Assembly: GCA_013397795.1 (NCBI GenBank)
Contig: VZTJ01004191.1
Span: 659,880 to 723,879 of the forward strand
DNA from: Orthonyx spaldingii
Lineage: Eukaryota; Chordata; Aves; Passeriformes; Orthonychidae
DNA: 64,000 bases
Direction of reading: 5' to 3'
In this document: one piece after another, positions 48,601-61,429 of the stretch
How the letters are laid out: each line of letters opens with the position of its first letter
Numbering within the stretch: the first letter of the stretch is position 1
Notes under the pieces: model-generated
The model's input: the letters and a program-made list of their open reading frames with translations, nothing else
The model's database searches: none
Told to the model about the DNA's origin: nothing
Program-made: the position numbers and the translations under genes

Positions 48601-51600
48601 GTGCTAATTTTAAGAACCAGATTGGATTCATAGGATACTTATAACACACCTGATCCAATCTATCAAGTGGCATTCCCTAAATATGTAGTGTTCCCCGAAG
48701 AGGAATCAAGCTTTTCTGAACTGAGAGCTGCAGGGTTCATGATTCAGTGTAAGATTCACCTAGTTGTTTCTTCACACCTTCCCTATGTGGCAGGGCAGAA
48801 TTCTCATCCTATTTTCATGCAAATAAAATTCTACCAATCATGAAATTACAAGGAAATGAGGAGACAAGCATAACGAAGTGAAGAATTCCACATCCTGCAA
48901 GTTACCCTTTCTGTCTCACCTTTTTCATTCCCTGAATATGAAGCTCTTTCAGTTTCTCCTTCATCTGTTCACAGCTATTTGTTTCTTTCATTATACTCTT
49001 GTGAATGCTCCTTCTCTCTCCTTTCAGCATCACAGAGCATAATTTGCATGAGAATAGCACAGTTCTCCCTTAACTGAAAACTGAAATATTTTGTGTGTTT
49101 GGTTTCTTCTTGTGCTTGTTGCCCTTTAGGTCCCTCCTTGTACCCTGATCTCCTGCCACATAGCACATGTATCTCATGTACTGCCAATTGCAATAAAATT
49201 CTTTTTATGGATGGCAACAGCAGTCTTATCATCTGTTCTCTGTCTCATGGATTTCTTACTCATACTGCATCTTCCCTCTTACGTAAAGGCAAGCTCATTT
49301 GATAATCGACAGAGTTTGGGGGTTATTTTAAATGCCCTTTCCTAAGTTTTAATCTCTTCCGAATTTCAGGCTTTTGGGATTTGTCCATTTTTGGTCAGAA
49401 TTTGCGGGGGATCTTGAGTGTGATTTTTTTATTCAGTTAGGTAGTCTTTGTTCTCAGGCATGGTCATGCAGTTCACCTACCACTAGTGGCTGAAATTATT
49501 TCCGGATTCTCTGGATTCTCCTGGATAGGAGGAAGAGGGTACTGTGCAAAACCCCAGTGTGTCTGGAATTGAGAAAGAGCTCTCTTTGGTGGAGATTGTG
49601 CTGTGGCACTAACATGAAGGAAACAGATGAGATGTCTGCACCTGCAGCCTTTGAGCCAGTTGGAGCAAAGTGCTTTTTCAGGGGTGAGAGGAGGGGAGGT
49701 ACAAATTAAGGACTCATTTGATTCCAGACACTTCGTGTATTAAACTGAATTAATTCAATGTTCTTTAAGGGGAGGGAGCCAGCACCACTCAGCTGAGCAG
49801 GATCTTGCCCTCTCATAGAACTGCTGTAATACCTTACCATCATCACTTTTTCATAACTGCAACATAGTTGGCACAATGGAGTCTTGGTGTTGGTCCTTAT
49901 GAGGGCCCCAAAACACTACAGCGATGCAAGGAATCGTAACAGACAATGGCAGTTAATGGTTTCAGATTGGACCTTCTCAAAATTCTCAAAGCCATATATT
50001 TGGCTTTCTTTGACATACATTCTTAATCTTTTCTCAGTTCTTCAAAGTTAGTGTTTCACCGTGAATTAAATACAGAGAAATAAACTCATTTCTATGTGCT
50101 TAGGTAAAAAGGTTATCTCTTGATTCAGAGACAGCAGCAGCTTACAACAGCTTTAGTTATAGCACATCTGCTGAGAAACAGACATTGGGAGTAGTTTACC
50201 CTTTTTGCCACTCCATTTGCCAGGAATTATTACTTCAGAGGCATCTGTTTAGTAAAAAAATGGTCTAATTAATCCATATACCTCCTCATTGCACTGGCTA
50301 AAACTGAGAGTGCACTAAAGCTGCCATCCTGGTTGGAACATTTAGCTTTAGCTGCATGCAGATTGACTTGTTCATGTGTCTGGCCCTGAATTTAAGACAG
50401 CTATTCTGGGCATAAGATACTGTGTTCAGATCTTGTGCAAAATTCAGACCAGGTGTAGAAGTAGATACCATTGCAGTCTGAGCACAGTTGCTCATAACTT
50501 TGCTTAGACTGTGATCTCCTTGATAGGACTTGATATCTTCTCTAAATTCTGTTCTCCAGGCTACTCCATCAATAATTGTTCTTGCCTAGCATAAAAGTTG
50601 ACTCAAAATAAGCTCAAAATACTATGGCACAGGCTTTGAGAGCAAAGCCCAATCATCCTGTTTGTGCTGACCCCAATGAGGTTTTAGTCTACTGCAAATG
50701 AATTCCAAATAAAGGCAGTTTGAATTGGTAGTTTTCTTTAACTTGCCCTTTGGCCAGTGTTATCATTTGGGCAATCATAGGAACTAGGTAGTGGAAAAAA
50801 GCATTTTCCCACTTTCAGGTCTTCCTTTCAGCTGTACTTACTGCTTACCATGTCAGCCTAAACAGTTTATAGAAATCTGACAAACTTAGAGAATACTCTT
50901 TGTTTGGCGGGACTGTCTTTTATCTGCAGCCTACCTGTTGCTGCAAAAAATCCTTTTCCTCTGCACAAGGCCTTAAGACAGGAGCTCAGTCCAGCCTTCC
51001 TTTCTGATTCAGAGGAAATGGCAAACTTAAACTCTACAGAACACAGTCATTTCATTTAGTCCAAGAACAACTTTTACTGAGCAAGAAGGTGCCATTCAGT
51101 GTCTCTCTCATGCTTTTCCGAAGATACAGATGCTGCAAGACTGTCTTGAATGTAGGTGATGACTTCAGTGGCTTTCCTCTCCCATTTTCACTTGAGGTTA
51201 TATAGTTCTCTTGTTTTCACTACAGCTGGTCCCTTTTGTCTTCTCTTAAGATTCTTTGCATGTTTTACACAAATTACTGAGAGCAGCTCTTACATTTACA
51301 GTTGTTGCCCACTCTTTCCGGTCATTGTGTTATGATCAGGAGCCTAAAAACAAATAGGGTTTGCTGGATCCCATTGACTTCAGACTGCCATGATGGGTAA
51401 CAGAAAATATCAGAGAATTACTTCTCTACATCTCTAAAGAACGCACCTTGGTGCTAGATCCCCCTCCTCTTGCCTTTATTGGTGTTTACCTTGTCCAGTA
51501 ATCATACCTGTCCTTATGATTTATCAAAGATTATAGAGAATGACCTAGTTAAGGCATAGATTACAGCATGATCCTGAGCTATATCCCTTCTAGTCTCAAA

Positions 51601-52607
51601 GACCTATGTAATTTTGTTCTGCTTTGCATCTCAGTTCCTATAAAACTGATTTGGATCTTAGTTCAGCTTGAACCAGGCTGCCAACAATGAATAATAAAGA
51701 TTCCAAGATTTGCCTGATTTTGACCAATACCCTCAAAATGACATCATGTTCTTTTGTCCATTCAATGAATTGAAGTCACAAAAATTGGCTACTTAAAAAA
51801 AACCCCAAACATATTTTTATTAGAAGCTTGTATTTTAAATGATTATGTTTGCTTGTTTCGTAGAAGAAGCTGAAAATCAGGCTTTCAGAAATATTCTCAA
51901 ACCATGAGAAATGCATTCAGAGTTTCAGGCATTTAATAGTATACAAAGCCAAATAAATCCTGTCTGGTGTGACTCTTCTTTTTAAGAAAGTGATCTGTTG
52001 CCACCTGGTAGAGATTCTGCTTTAGTTCAAAAGCTTCAGAAGTAGAACCTGAAGAGCTGCTCTTTCACTGCTAAACCATTGCAGGCACTGAAGTAACTTC
52101 ACCTGGTAACTAAGTCAATGTTCCTGGTCTGGTGCTGAAGGACCAACAGCTCAATCTTGAGCTTTTTAATTGGATCTTTTAATATCCAGAAGCAGTGCAT
52201 ATCCCATAGTGCAGTGGACTAATGTTAAAGCAATAGTTCTAATGGATTAAACCATAGCATATTAGTAATGATTTTAGTTATTTCTTGCCTGTGGATCCAT
52301 TGAGCAGATACATGAGAGATTGTTCCAGAATTAGGAGCTTACACTGGGAAAATACAATGTCATCTCTCCCAGAACACCTTATATAAATAGATGTCCTCTT
52401 CTTTAGATCCCTCTTTCTGCCTAAATTTTCTGGTAGGAATTCAATAAGGATGTAGACGGGGCTACAAACATCACTTTAAATTAACAGTAAGGTCTAATTG
52501 TTTCAAATTATGACCTTTGTCACAATTCAGAAGGAATCTAAATGTCAGTAATGATGCTGCTTTACTTGTGTCTTTCAGTTCTTTTTTCTGCTACTTTGTC
52601 AGAACAC

Positions 52608-52625
52608 AAAAAAAAAAAAAAAAAA
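52608..52625. repeat. A18 homopolymer
   Basis: A run of 18 A. No target-site duplication or retrocopy body is recognisable upstream, so I do not call a retroposed gene. Confidence 0.85.
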
Positions 52626-54146
52626 GTGCAAAAATGTTTGAAACAAACAAGAAAAAAGGCGAAAATGCTGAGGTTGTCTTTAACAGAGAAAGACAGCAAC
52701 AAAAATGGTCTGTAGGATCAATATCTCCATGAAGACCTTGATCCAATTTTTAACATCTGTTCTTTCTCTTCCATAACTTCTCCAACGTGATAGAATGGAA
52801 ATAAGTCATTTGCTTCTGCTCTTGGCTTGGGGCCTAAAAGTGTTATTTGCATTTCAAATATATACTGAGTTTTGGTAGTGGTGAGGTGAAGGATGAGTCG
52901 GCGTCATCCCTCAGAAGCACAGGTGGTCATGCATTCGGTTTGCGCTGTGTGTAGGCCTCAGCTCCTCTCTTTGATGTAGCTTCTTTCCCACATTCTGCTA
53001 TTCATGTTTGCTTTCTTTTACCGATGTTTTCTCACGACCTCGAGTTTAAGGAATTTCATCAGTACATCTCTCCAATTATCCAAAGTGTGAGAGGTACTGT
53101 CACATGTCCTCTTGCTCACTTGGATCTTCATTCTGTTAAGAGTTCATCATGTATGAAAGTCAGAGTTGCTAGGAAGGTTGCAGGGTATTTGTCCTTTTTG
53201 GTTTGTTTTACTAAATCTGTGTGAAAATAAGAAAAGCTGGCTTGATTCCTTCTATTTATACGTAGAAATAACTCTTGTTCATTGAGTGACCCTTACCCTA
53301 TAGATCCAGTCATCCATGCCATGGGAAAAAAAATTGTTTTGTCTATTCATTTTCACTGGATGCCATCCAGACAGCAGAAATATTACTGCTTATGTTCATC
53401 TTGTGTTGATGCACTGCAATAAAGGAGTCTTCATATGCCAGAGTTAATCTGCTAGCAGATTTACTGCTCTTTGCAGTGCCATGCCAAACGTAACTTTCAG
53501 TGCTTTTTCCTGAGTTTTAACCTTAACTCTTTACTCCTGGCAAATCCTCCTGCCCTTAAACTGTAACCAAGTTAAAAATTGTAAATGACCTGAAACATTT
53601 TTCCTTCTCTGAAACGTAAAATTATTATTTGATACGTTGGTGTACGAGGGAGGACGCTCACGCGTTCACATACAAATGGAAATGCCAACATTGTCATTTG
53701 CAGAAGAATTCTTCAAGCAGAAGTTTCAGCCTCTAAGACTATAAAATAGTCCTTCCCAGAGAGGTAGATGAAAATCTGAACTATATTGCTTAAACAGTTA
53801 GGTTCAGGTCCTGCAAGGTGAGCAAGAACTGCCTGAAAATCAGGAGCTGCAGACTCAGCTCCGTTTTCAGAAAGCTGTTCCAGAAAACATGCCAATCCAT
53901 TAGTTAACTGTGCTTCCTGGCAGTTATATGCAAATCCGTTTGTATACTGGTAGCTCTTTCTATATGATGTTATTACGTAGCAAACAGACATAAAAATTCA
54001 AAATCTATCTGGAGGACCATACGTGAATGTATATGGACTCAGAGATCTGTCCCATGCTGTTAATGCATGTGTGCCCCATATTCATGCTTTCAGTTTGTTC
54101 TTGAGTGCCAGGAGCTTATTTCACAACTGATGAAGAGGCCTGTGCC

Positions 54147-54194
54147 AGTGCAAAAGAAAAAAAAAACAGTTGCACTTTTTTTTTTTTTTTTTTT
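54147..54194. repeat. A10/T19 tract with flanking inverted repeat
   Basis: AGTGCAA (54147-54153) and TTGCACT (54170-54176) are perfect complements flanking an A10 run, and a T19 run follows at once. Either pairing could fold into a hairpin. Confidence 0.7.
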
Positions 54195-54719
54195 AAGAAG
54201 TGAAGTCCCTCCAAAGGGCCAGTCTAAGTTCACCTTGAGGGCAAAGCACAGGCTACTTTAAAATAAAAATCTCTTAGTACTAGTCAATTGAAAGATAAAG
54301 CCTGTTCTGTTCTGTGTAAATAATTTTTGATCAATGTACTGTTCTAAGGCAATTCCCAATTAGCATATCCTATAGCTGATTGTCAGACCCTGTCCACAGG
54401 GTACAATTGTGACACAGGCTGTGAATATTCAGCAATAGGAGTCCGTAAATCTGAGTAAGTAATGACAAAGCCTCTTTAGGGAGAGAGGTGAGCTGAGTAG
54501 AATAATGAAAATCTTGGGGGGCAGTGGGGTATTTTAATTTAATGAAATCCAGACCAACTGAAAAAGGTACTATTAAAAGGACTTGTTCTCTGAAGTAAAT
54601 ACTTTTCAGAAAAATGTACAGTTCAAACTGACGTGCTAAATTGGCATCTTTACATCCACTCCATTCTGTGGATCAAAGCAAAGTTAATCATTTCCCTTGC
54701 CTTTTATCTCTTTTATGGA

Positions 54720-54776
54720 TGTGTTTGTGAGTATGTGTGCATATGCATGTGTACGGTGTGTGCATGTGCATACATG
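54720..54776. repeat. Imperfect TG/CA-rich low-complexity tract
   Basis: Interrupted tgtg, gcatgtg and tgcatac units form an eroded dinucleotide repeat. No function is inferred. Confidence 0.7.
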
Positions 54777-55631
54777 AGTAACACAAAACAATGGCAGTGA
54801 GGGAGGGGTTCTTGCTTTTTCTGTAATGAAGTTGAAGAGTTTTGGGTTTGTTTTTTTTAATGTAGTGGTACCTAATAGTCACTGCCCACTGTAGTAAACG
54901 CTCAGAAGTATTGCAACTTTCTCTTGCCTGTGTTTGTCCAGCCACCCTTCTACATACTACAAGCACTGGGAAATTTCAATGACACAGCTTGGAATGGGTT
55001 CAGTGACCTCAATTATGCCCTCCCACCCACTCCAAACTCCTTTCAATTTGCAAAAAGCTTTAAGTGGACAAAACCCAGATGCCTTTTGCTTGTAGTTCAG
55101 TACGAACAGATTGGGCATGTAGATTCTTGTCAAAGTGATATATGTAGTTCATTTTCCATTAACTCTTTCTTAACTAAGGGTTTTAAATTCTCAGTTCCAA
55201 GTCTAGCACGCTGCTTTGCTTTCTGCTGTTTTTAAAGTTCATTATGCCTACAACATCATTTAAAAGTGAACCTTAAAATGCCTCAGCTAGACATTGACTG
55301 ATACAAAACAGAATGTTTGGTTCTGCTTTTAAAGGCAAACAATTTTTTTTTTCTTTTTAAACTTGTTTCATATGTAATAACCCATCCTATTGTCCAAGAC
55401 AGTTGAAAAACGCTAACTAAATATATTAAGTAAAATCTCCAGTTTGGGAGAAAAAAGAAATCATGACTTGTGGAAATGATTTACCAGTCAAAACCAGTAC
55501 GTGGACCCTGATGACCTTGAGCTTGCTTCAGTTGGCTTGCTTAAAACTTATATTGCTTTTAATATGTTGTAATATTGCCCCAAAGAGCCAGTGCCCTTCC
55601 CCTCCCCCAGAGCATTTCATTACACTCCCTT

Positions 55632-55636
<5 letters not shown>

Positions 55637-55662
<26 letters not shown>
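55637..55662. repeat. (CT)13 microsatellite at a splice acceptor
   Basis: Thirteen perfect CT units end 12 nt before the EGF 6 exon and form its polypyrimidine tract. Confidence 0.93.
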
Positions 55663-55674
55663 TTCATTCTGCAG
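55637..55674 (+). promoter_or_regulatory. Polypyrimidine tract and 3' splice site of the EGF 6 exon, built on (CT)13
   Basis: A pure (CT)13 microsatellite (55637-55662) preceded by ttctccc is followed by ttcattctgcag and the exon. The repeat serves as the polypyrimidine tract. It may vary in length between individuals and species. Confidence 0.75.
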
Positions 55675-55791
55675 AAACATGTGCTGTCAATAACGGAGGC
55701 TGTGATCGGACTTGCAAGGATACCGCGACAGGGGTACGGTGCAGTTGCCCAGTTGGATTTACCCTGCAGCCTGATGGGAAAACGTGCAAAG
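55675..55791 (+). CDS. SCUBE1: SCUBE1 internal exon encoding an EGF-like module (probably EGF 6)
   Basis: This 117-nt, phase 1-1 exon encodes 39 residues with EGF cysteines at residues 3, 10, 14, 23, 25 and 38. It contains [20 protein letters not shown] and the ending [11 protein letters not shown], an almost invariant SCUBE segment whose [10 protein letters not shown] version fits SCUBE1. The acceptor is ttcattctgcag, directly preceded by a (CT)13 microsatellite that acts as the polypyrimidine tract. The donor is AAAG/gtcagc, weaker than consensus at +3 to +6. The first codon (Glu) is completed by a G supplied either by the cassette exon or directly by the previous EGF exon, so both splice forms read through. 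The following exon, expected to begin a calcium-binding EGF with D-I-N-E-C, is not in the window. Confidence 0.95.
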
Positions 55792-58700
55792 GTCAGCCTC
55801 TGTTTGCTTTGCAATGCATCACTTGCCTTCAGTGGGTCCAGTACAAGATGTAAATATTCAGTTATTTAATCAATACTTTTTAAGTCGAGGCAATACTGGT
55901 ACAGTGATTGCAATTAAGTTCGTTAGCTTTTTCCTTCCCTAATTTTTCTGTATTTACCTAGTTCCATTGTTTTTATTTATTGGAGGGGTTTATTACTGCA
56001 AAGAAATGAGATGCAGAGGTCAAACTGTTTCAAACTGAGCAGAGATTTAGAGGAGCAGCTCTGGGCTGCAAAAAGGATATTCTGATACCTTCGTAAAACC
56101 TCAGTCATCTAATGGTGTCTGAATTCGTCTATTCAGAAAGCGAGTTACAATTCTCAAGCAGTGGTTTGTAACCTGCAGATAAGCAACTGATGGTTATTAC
56201 TAAGTGAAACCAGGTATTGCTCAGAAAAAAACCCCAGACACTTGTTCATTTCTGCACCTTCAAAGGATAAGTAGCCAGCTACAAAGGAGAACCGAAATAA
56301 CATTTACAAATGCAAGAGTCTAAACCACAGAGCTGATGCTCAGGTTTTACTGCTCCAAAGGCAGCATGAGAACCTTGCTATTCTGCCTTCTATGTGTGTG
56401 CTAAAACTCAGGTCCGGGGGAAAGAGAACGGAACAGAGCATCTGCTAGCACTGTCAGATGTGTTCTCCGTTCCGGGGACAGGGACAGCTCTCAAATGTGC
56501 CCACACAGCCACACTTACTGGCACATGAGTAGATTTGGGTACATGTTGGTAGGACCAGGCCATCCACCAACCATTTTCCCACTTTCCTGTGTATTCCTTT
56601 TGAGCTTCTTTGCAAAAGACTTGGAGATGCAGATCCAGGAGGACATTGCATATATTCTCGTCACAGAGAATATTTTTCATCACTCAGGGACTTAGTGTAA
56701 GTTGACCTAACTTGCTAAGAAATTATTGTGACTTTTTTTCCTTCAAAGTAACCAGAAATGTCAGAATATCTTCAGTCCAGGGCTTGATGTTACTTAAAAT
56801 AGTAAAACCCACAAAAATAAACAGAAAATGTGTGGTTTCCTCTTGCTCCAGGCTGAAAAATCCCAGTGCTTGGGCATGATCCTGTTAGTATTTATAGAAA
56901 TAACAGTCCATTTGCCTGTTTATTTGAAAATAAAACATTTAAACTGCCATTGCACACAATGTTAATAGTTAAGGGTGAGCACACATCAAAACTCAGTCAG
57001 CTTAGTTCAAGCCACATCAAAATAAATTTTCATTTTTACCAGCAGACTAGCTAAGCCATAGCAGAACAGTAACAGTGGTTCCACCAAGTGCTTAAAAAGG
57101 AGGCATTTTAATAATGTAACATACACCTATGCTTGATCATAATGTTTATTATTGAAACTGTGTAATGAAAAAAAGAGTAGTTCTAAATGTAGTCATTTGG
57201 CCAGAGAACTAACATGAAACGATATTTATATAATAATCAAGTCTATAATTATTCCTACAGACAAAATGAAATATTCTACTGATCCTCAAACCAAATGCTC
57301 CTTAGCTCTATGCTCCTTCCACTCTTTTATGAGTAGAAAGTATAAGAAACAGAATCAGTATTTTTATGATGCTGCTGATTCTTTTTTACTTTCTTAAAAA
57401 AACCAGCAACTGGAAATTAACATAGATGGTTTAATAAAGCAACAAGCCATTTCTTTTTAAACTTCATTGACATTTTAGGAAATACTCTTCATCATAAAAT
57501 GGTAAAATATAGATTTTAAATTTCATTTAATTTATGAAATTTATCTAATGTATTGCATTGTGACGTTTCTGGGCTAGATTCTGCTCTCCTGAAGCTGAAG
57601 TGATTTTCCATTTAAATCTGTGCACAAAGGGTCCTGCACTTAAACTGACCAGTGAAGTTTCTTGCACATCTTTTGCAGGCAGCCCTTAGTCAAAGGGGAT
57701 TCCCTGTAGGATTTGCATCTCCTGAGTGCAAAAGTGAACTTTTTGGTGCAGTGACATTAATGCCCTGCTGGCTCCTCTTGCTGGTCGGTAAAGCCTGGAA
57801 AAGACCAAGCAGGAGAAACTCAGTGTGCACATATTCCTTCCTCTGCATTCTCTAGAAAAGAAAAGAGTGATCAGCACACGTTTTCTCCTCGGACTTTTTT
57901 TCCTCCTTACTGTCCTTAATTTGGCTGGCCCCCAGTTGCTCATATATCCAGTTCCCTGTTTCCTCCAGCTGTGATTTTACATCTGTGTGGTAAGAGCAAG
58001 GGATTATCTCTTGGATGCCCTTTGAAGCATCTTCAGGGATCATATAGCTGTCACATCCTGTCTTTTGTGGGCACAGTTTTCAAGTCCATCGAGTGTCACA
58101 GCACGTCCAAGGGAGGTTTCTCACAGAGCATCATTTTAAGGGAGGTTATGTCTCTAAATATAGAAGAATGACATGCCATAGTCTATTAAAGGAAAGTAGA
58201 GATGTAGGGCATGTAAGAAAAGCTGAGAGGAATTGGAAGGAGAATTAATCTATTAACTGAAAAATGCCATGGTTGGTTGAGCAAAATGACTAATATGCTA
58301 AGGTTTAATTTAGCAAATAATGTTGACCAAAAATAATGTTTTTATTGGAAAGTCTATGGTTTTTTTAGTCCATTTTGGCATCTTCCTCTCTAAGACATTT
58401 TACATAGTGCAGCTACTATATGAAATTATGTAGATGCTTAAATTCAAGAGGCTTAAATAAGACTCAAAGAAACATCAGAACTTTTGGATATTGCAAAGTG
58501 GATGTAGGGTAATTTATTAATATGTAATTCTAGCTCACTTGTAGGTGATTTCCTCAATAACGTTTTGCCATACTGGTGATTTATGGAAATCTACTGACAC
58601 TTTTCTTCTTTATTTTTTTACAAGGGAATGAGTTAAATTTAAAAGAAATGAAATGAATAAAAATACTACTTTTCTAAATAACAAAAATTTCTAGATGGTT

Positions 58701-61411
58701 CTGTTCAACAGTCAGGACTCTAGTCTGTTTTGGGCATTGTGTAGATGTGTAATGGGAAAAAAATTTTACTGTCCAAAATGTCCACAGGGTTTTGTTTAGT
58801 GGTTGGCAATTACATTAATTGCTTAGTGTAGAAAAAAGGCAAGTGCACATACAAAAGGAAAGATAAGTTCTTAAAACTATCTGCAAGCATGCTTGATTGC
58901 CAAAAGGTGGCTAATAACCCCTTTGAAATGTAATTAATTGTTTTATACTTGCAACATCACATTTCCCATTCTATAGTTCTGTCACAAAAGCTGGCATGAA
59001 TTTAAATCACAGAGTACAGAACTGAGACCTGTTGGAAACTCTGGTATTTCTCCTTGCCCTTCCCAGTGTATCAGAGAATGGAAGGTGTAGGAAAACAACT
59101 TCCAAGTAATACAAGGAACCTGCCTTCACTGGTTTAGCAAAAGGTTGACTTCTTCCATAAGCTCAGTGGGAAATAAGAGTTCGATGCACCACAAAGAATC
59201 AAGCTCCTTTTTTAATGCAGAGTACAGTCTGGTTTATATCAAATGTCAATAAAATTGGCAGGGGGGAGGTGGGGGAAGAATTGTGGTGGAGGTAGTTTTA
59301 ACATGGAATACATACAGGTATCAGCAAAGCCCATAGGAAGACTGCTGCAGTGGAAGATTACTTTGCTTTCTGGAAAGCAAAAAAAGCTTTTTAATCTCTG
59401 TGATCCCTTACACACATTACTTACCTGATCTTGTAGTGAAATAAGAGCAAAAGTGTTGTCTATGGTGTAGTTAGAATGATCTTCAGATGTATTACTGGTG
59501 CTTGGATAAAAGTGCATTAACCTTTTGCTGTTTTTTTAAAAGTCAGTCTTGAACTTAAGTCTTCCCTCAGTTGGCTTGGCACACAATGGAAGATGCTCCT
59601 TTATTCCCTTCAGCTGTCCTGACAGCCTGGCTCTTAATAAGCCAAACCATGGAGGCTTTTGACAGCTAACAGACATTCCAGGCAGAAAGAGTTCTATATT
59701 CTCCCCCTAATTAACACTATTTAATTTCTACTGCCATTGTAACTGGGTGATCCCAGCTTGATGCTCAGTTCATTTGATGCCATCGATTATTGTGCTACAC
59801 ATGAGGAAACAGTGTAGGTCACTTCCTTAAATGCCTACCGAGTTATCCCACAGAATTCAGCTAATTCAGACAGAAAAGGAGCCTGAAGATTAAAAGACAT
59901 AGAGGCCCAGGTTGCTTATTGCTCATTGCCTCCTACCCACTTTTTAATATCCTCTGTGTTGTGCATATCAGGGGTTCTGTGGTCCTCAGCTCCCTTGTTT
60001 GTTGGTTTCTGTTCATCCTTCCAGCTGAGTGACCTTTTCATGGATCCAGCTCTATTCTGCCCTCAGTGAGGAGATTCATCAGCTCAGCATTTTAATTATA
60101 CTAAACACACCTTAGGTAGCTGATAATGCAGGAGGCTCATTTGCAAAAAAATTTTAGAGTTCAAAAGGAGTGAAGTCAGACTAGATGAGACTTAGCACAG
60201 ATTTCTGAAGATTGTTTAAATCCATCTGCCAAAATGGATCAAACAATAAAGAGCTCATCTTCCCAAGAGCAGCTAGAGGAGACAAGCTGAGCCAAGGGAG
60301 AATTCTTCTCCCAGACTTAAAGTAGAGAAGGACTGAGAATGATGGCAAAAGATGATGTCTGAGAATGACAGAGACTTTCCTTTGTGGCTTCTCTAAGAAG
60401 TGAATTAGAGCAAGAGGAAGGGCCACAAGCTTCTAGCATGGTGTAAAATGTAGGACCGTGTGTATGATATAGACACACCATTTCTGCCTCGGGACTTAAC
60501 AAAGTCCCCCAGGCACTCTTGTGCCCAGAATAAAGCAACTTCCCAGCACTCTGCACCTAGACACAGAGAAACCAGGCAGGCTGCAGCCCTTGCTGAGCTC
60601 CTAGAGCTAAATGGCACAGCAAATAAAATTTTTAAGCAGGAGAAACTGGATTTCTAGGGGTCATAGTGCAAAAGCAATATCTCAACTATGACTTTTCTAT
60701 AAACATCCATAAACTGCTACCTAGCTTTGCAATGCCCCATAGATGTTTTGTAATAGCAAGATGTAGATTATTTTGTTCAGCTGACTTTCTGTTTTGCATC
60801 ATTTCACCTGCATTTCATCATTTGATTTGCATCTTGTGTCGATCCACCCTTAAGGGGAAGGAACTTGACAACAGGATTTTGAGAGAGTCAGCTGGGCCGG
60901 CATGTCAGGGGGATTTAGTAGCAATGTGACATTACATGTTCATAACGTGCCGCCAGCTGTGACTAAATGCAGCAGGATTAATTTCTGTACCAAGCCCAGG
61001 TGATCTCCCAGACCTGTATTTAGGAGGGAGAAAGTTCCCTTCACATCCCCACCTCGAGATGGTGCATTTTCTTCACTGTGTGACACTAAGTCAGCCCTTC
61101 TGAGCGCTCTGGCTTATTTAACTAGAGCGGTGTTACGCTGGGGTTATGTGGCTGCACGGCAAACATTTCTCCTTCCTGCTGTCTCATTGTCATGGTGACC
61201 CACCAATGGGGTGGGCTCTCCACTTCCTTGAAACAGGCCCCCATCCTTCAGCATTCAGAGGTAGCAAAGAAATGTGGCACTTACGTGCTTAAATACTTGG
61301 TTGTGCTGCAGTGGGAGTATCAGAAATGCCTGAGTGGTGAATGATCTGTCCAGTAACTCAGCTCTGTAACCTCCTTGACCATTAAGCAATCTAGAAGAAA
61401 AACCAAACCAA

Positions 61412-61429
61412 AACAACAACAACAACAAG
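61412..61429. repeat. (CAA)n microsatellite
   Basis: About five CAA/AAC units lie within a longer A/C-rich stretch that begins near 61397. Confidence 0.85.

Larger units (their letters stand above)
40088..55674 (+). other. SCUBE1: SCUBE1 intron, 15587 bp, between the cassette and EGF 6 exons
   Basis: It begins gtaaca and ends ttctgcag. The first 450 bp are G/T-rich with a GTGTTT array and (GAT)8. Further on are a short tandem array at 44.02-44.09 kb, a (GTT)n-(GGT)n patch at 45.63-45.67 kb, an A18 run at 52608-52625, and A10/T19 tracts at 54.16-54.19 kb. No other exon or recognisable interspersed repeat was found. Confidence 0.85.

Noticed and set aside
52517..52732. Possible processed retrocopy ending in A18
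   Set aside because: The A run is followed by more unique sequence in the same frame. No spliced gene body, polyadenylation signal or target duplication is recognisable.
55591..55869. Alternative + strand frames through the EGF 6 exon
   Set aside because: They begin in the (CT)n tract and read the exon in the wrong frame or run past its donor. Only the phase 1 frame gives the six EGF cysteines.
59268..59290. G-rich stretch near 59.26 kb as a G-quadruplex
   Set aside because: It has only two long G runs plus GG pairs, too few regular G3 tracts for a confident call.
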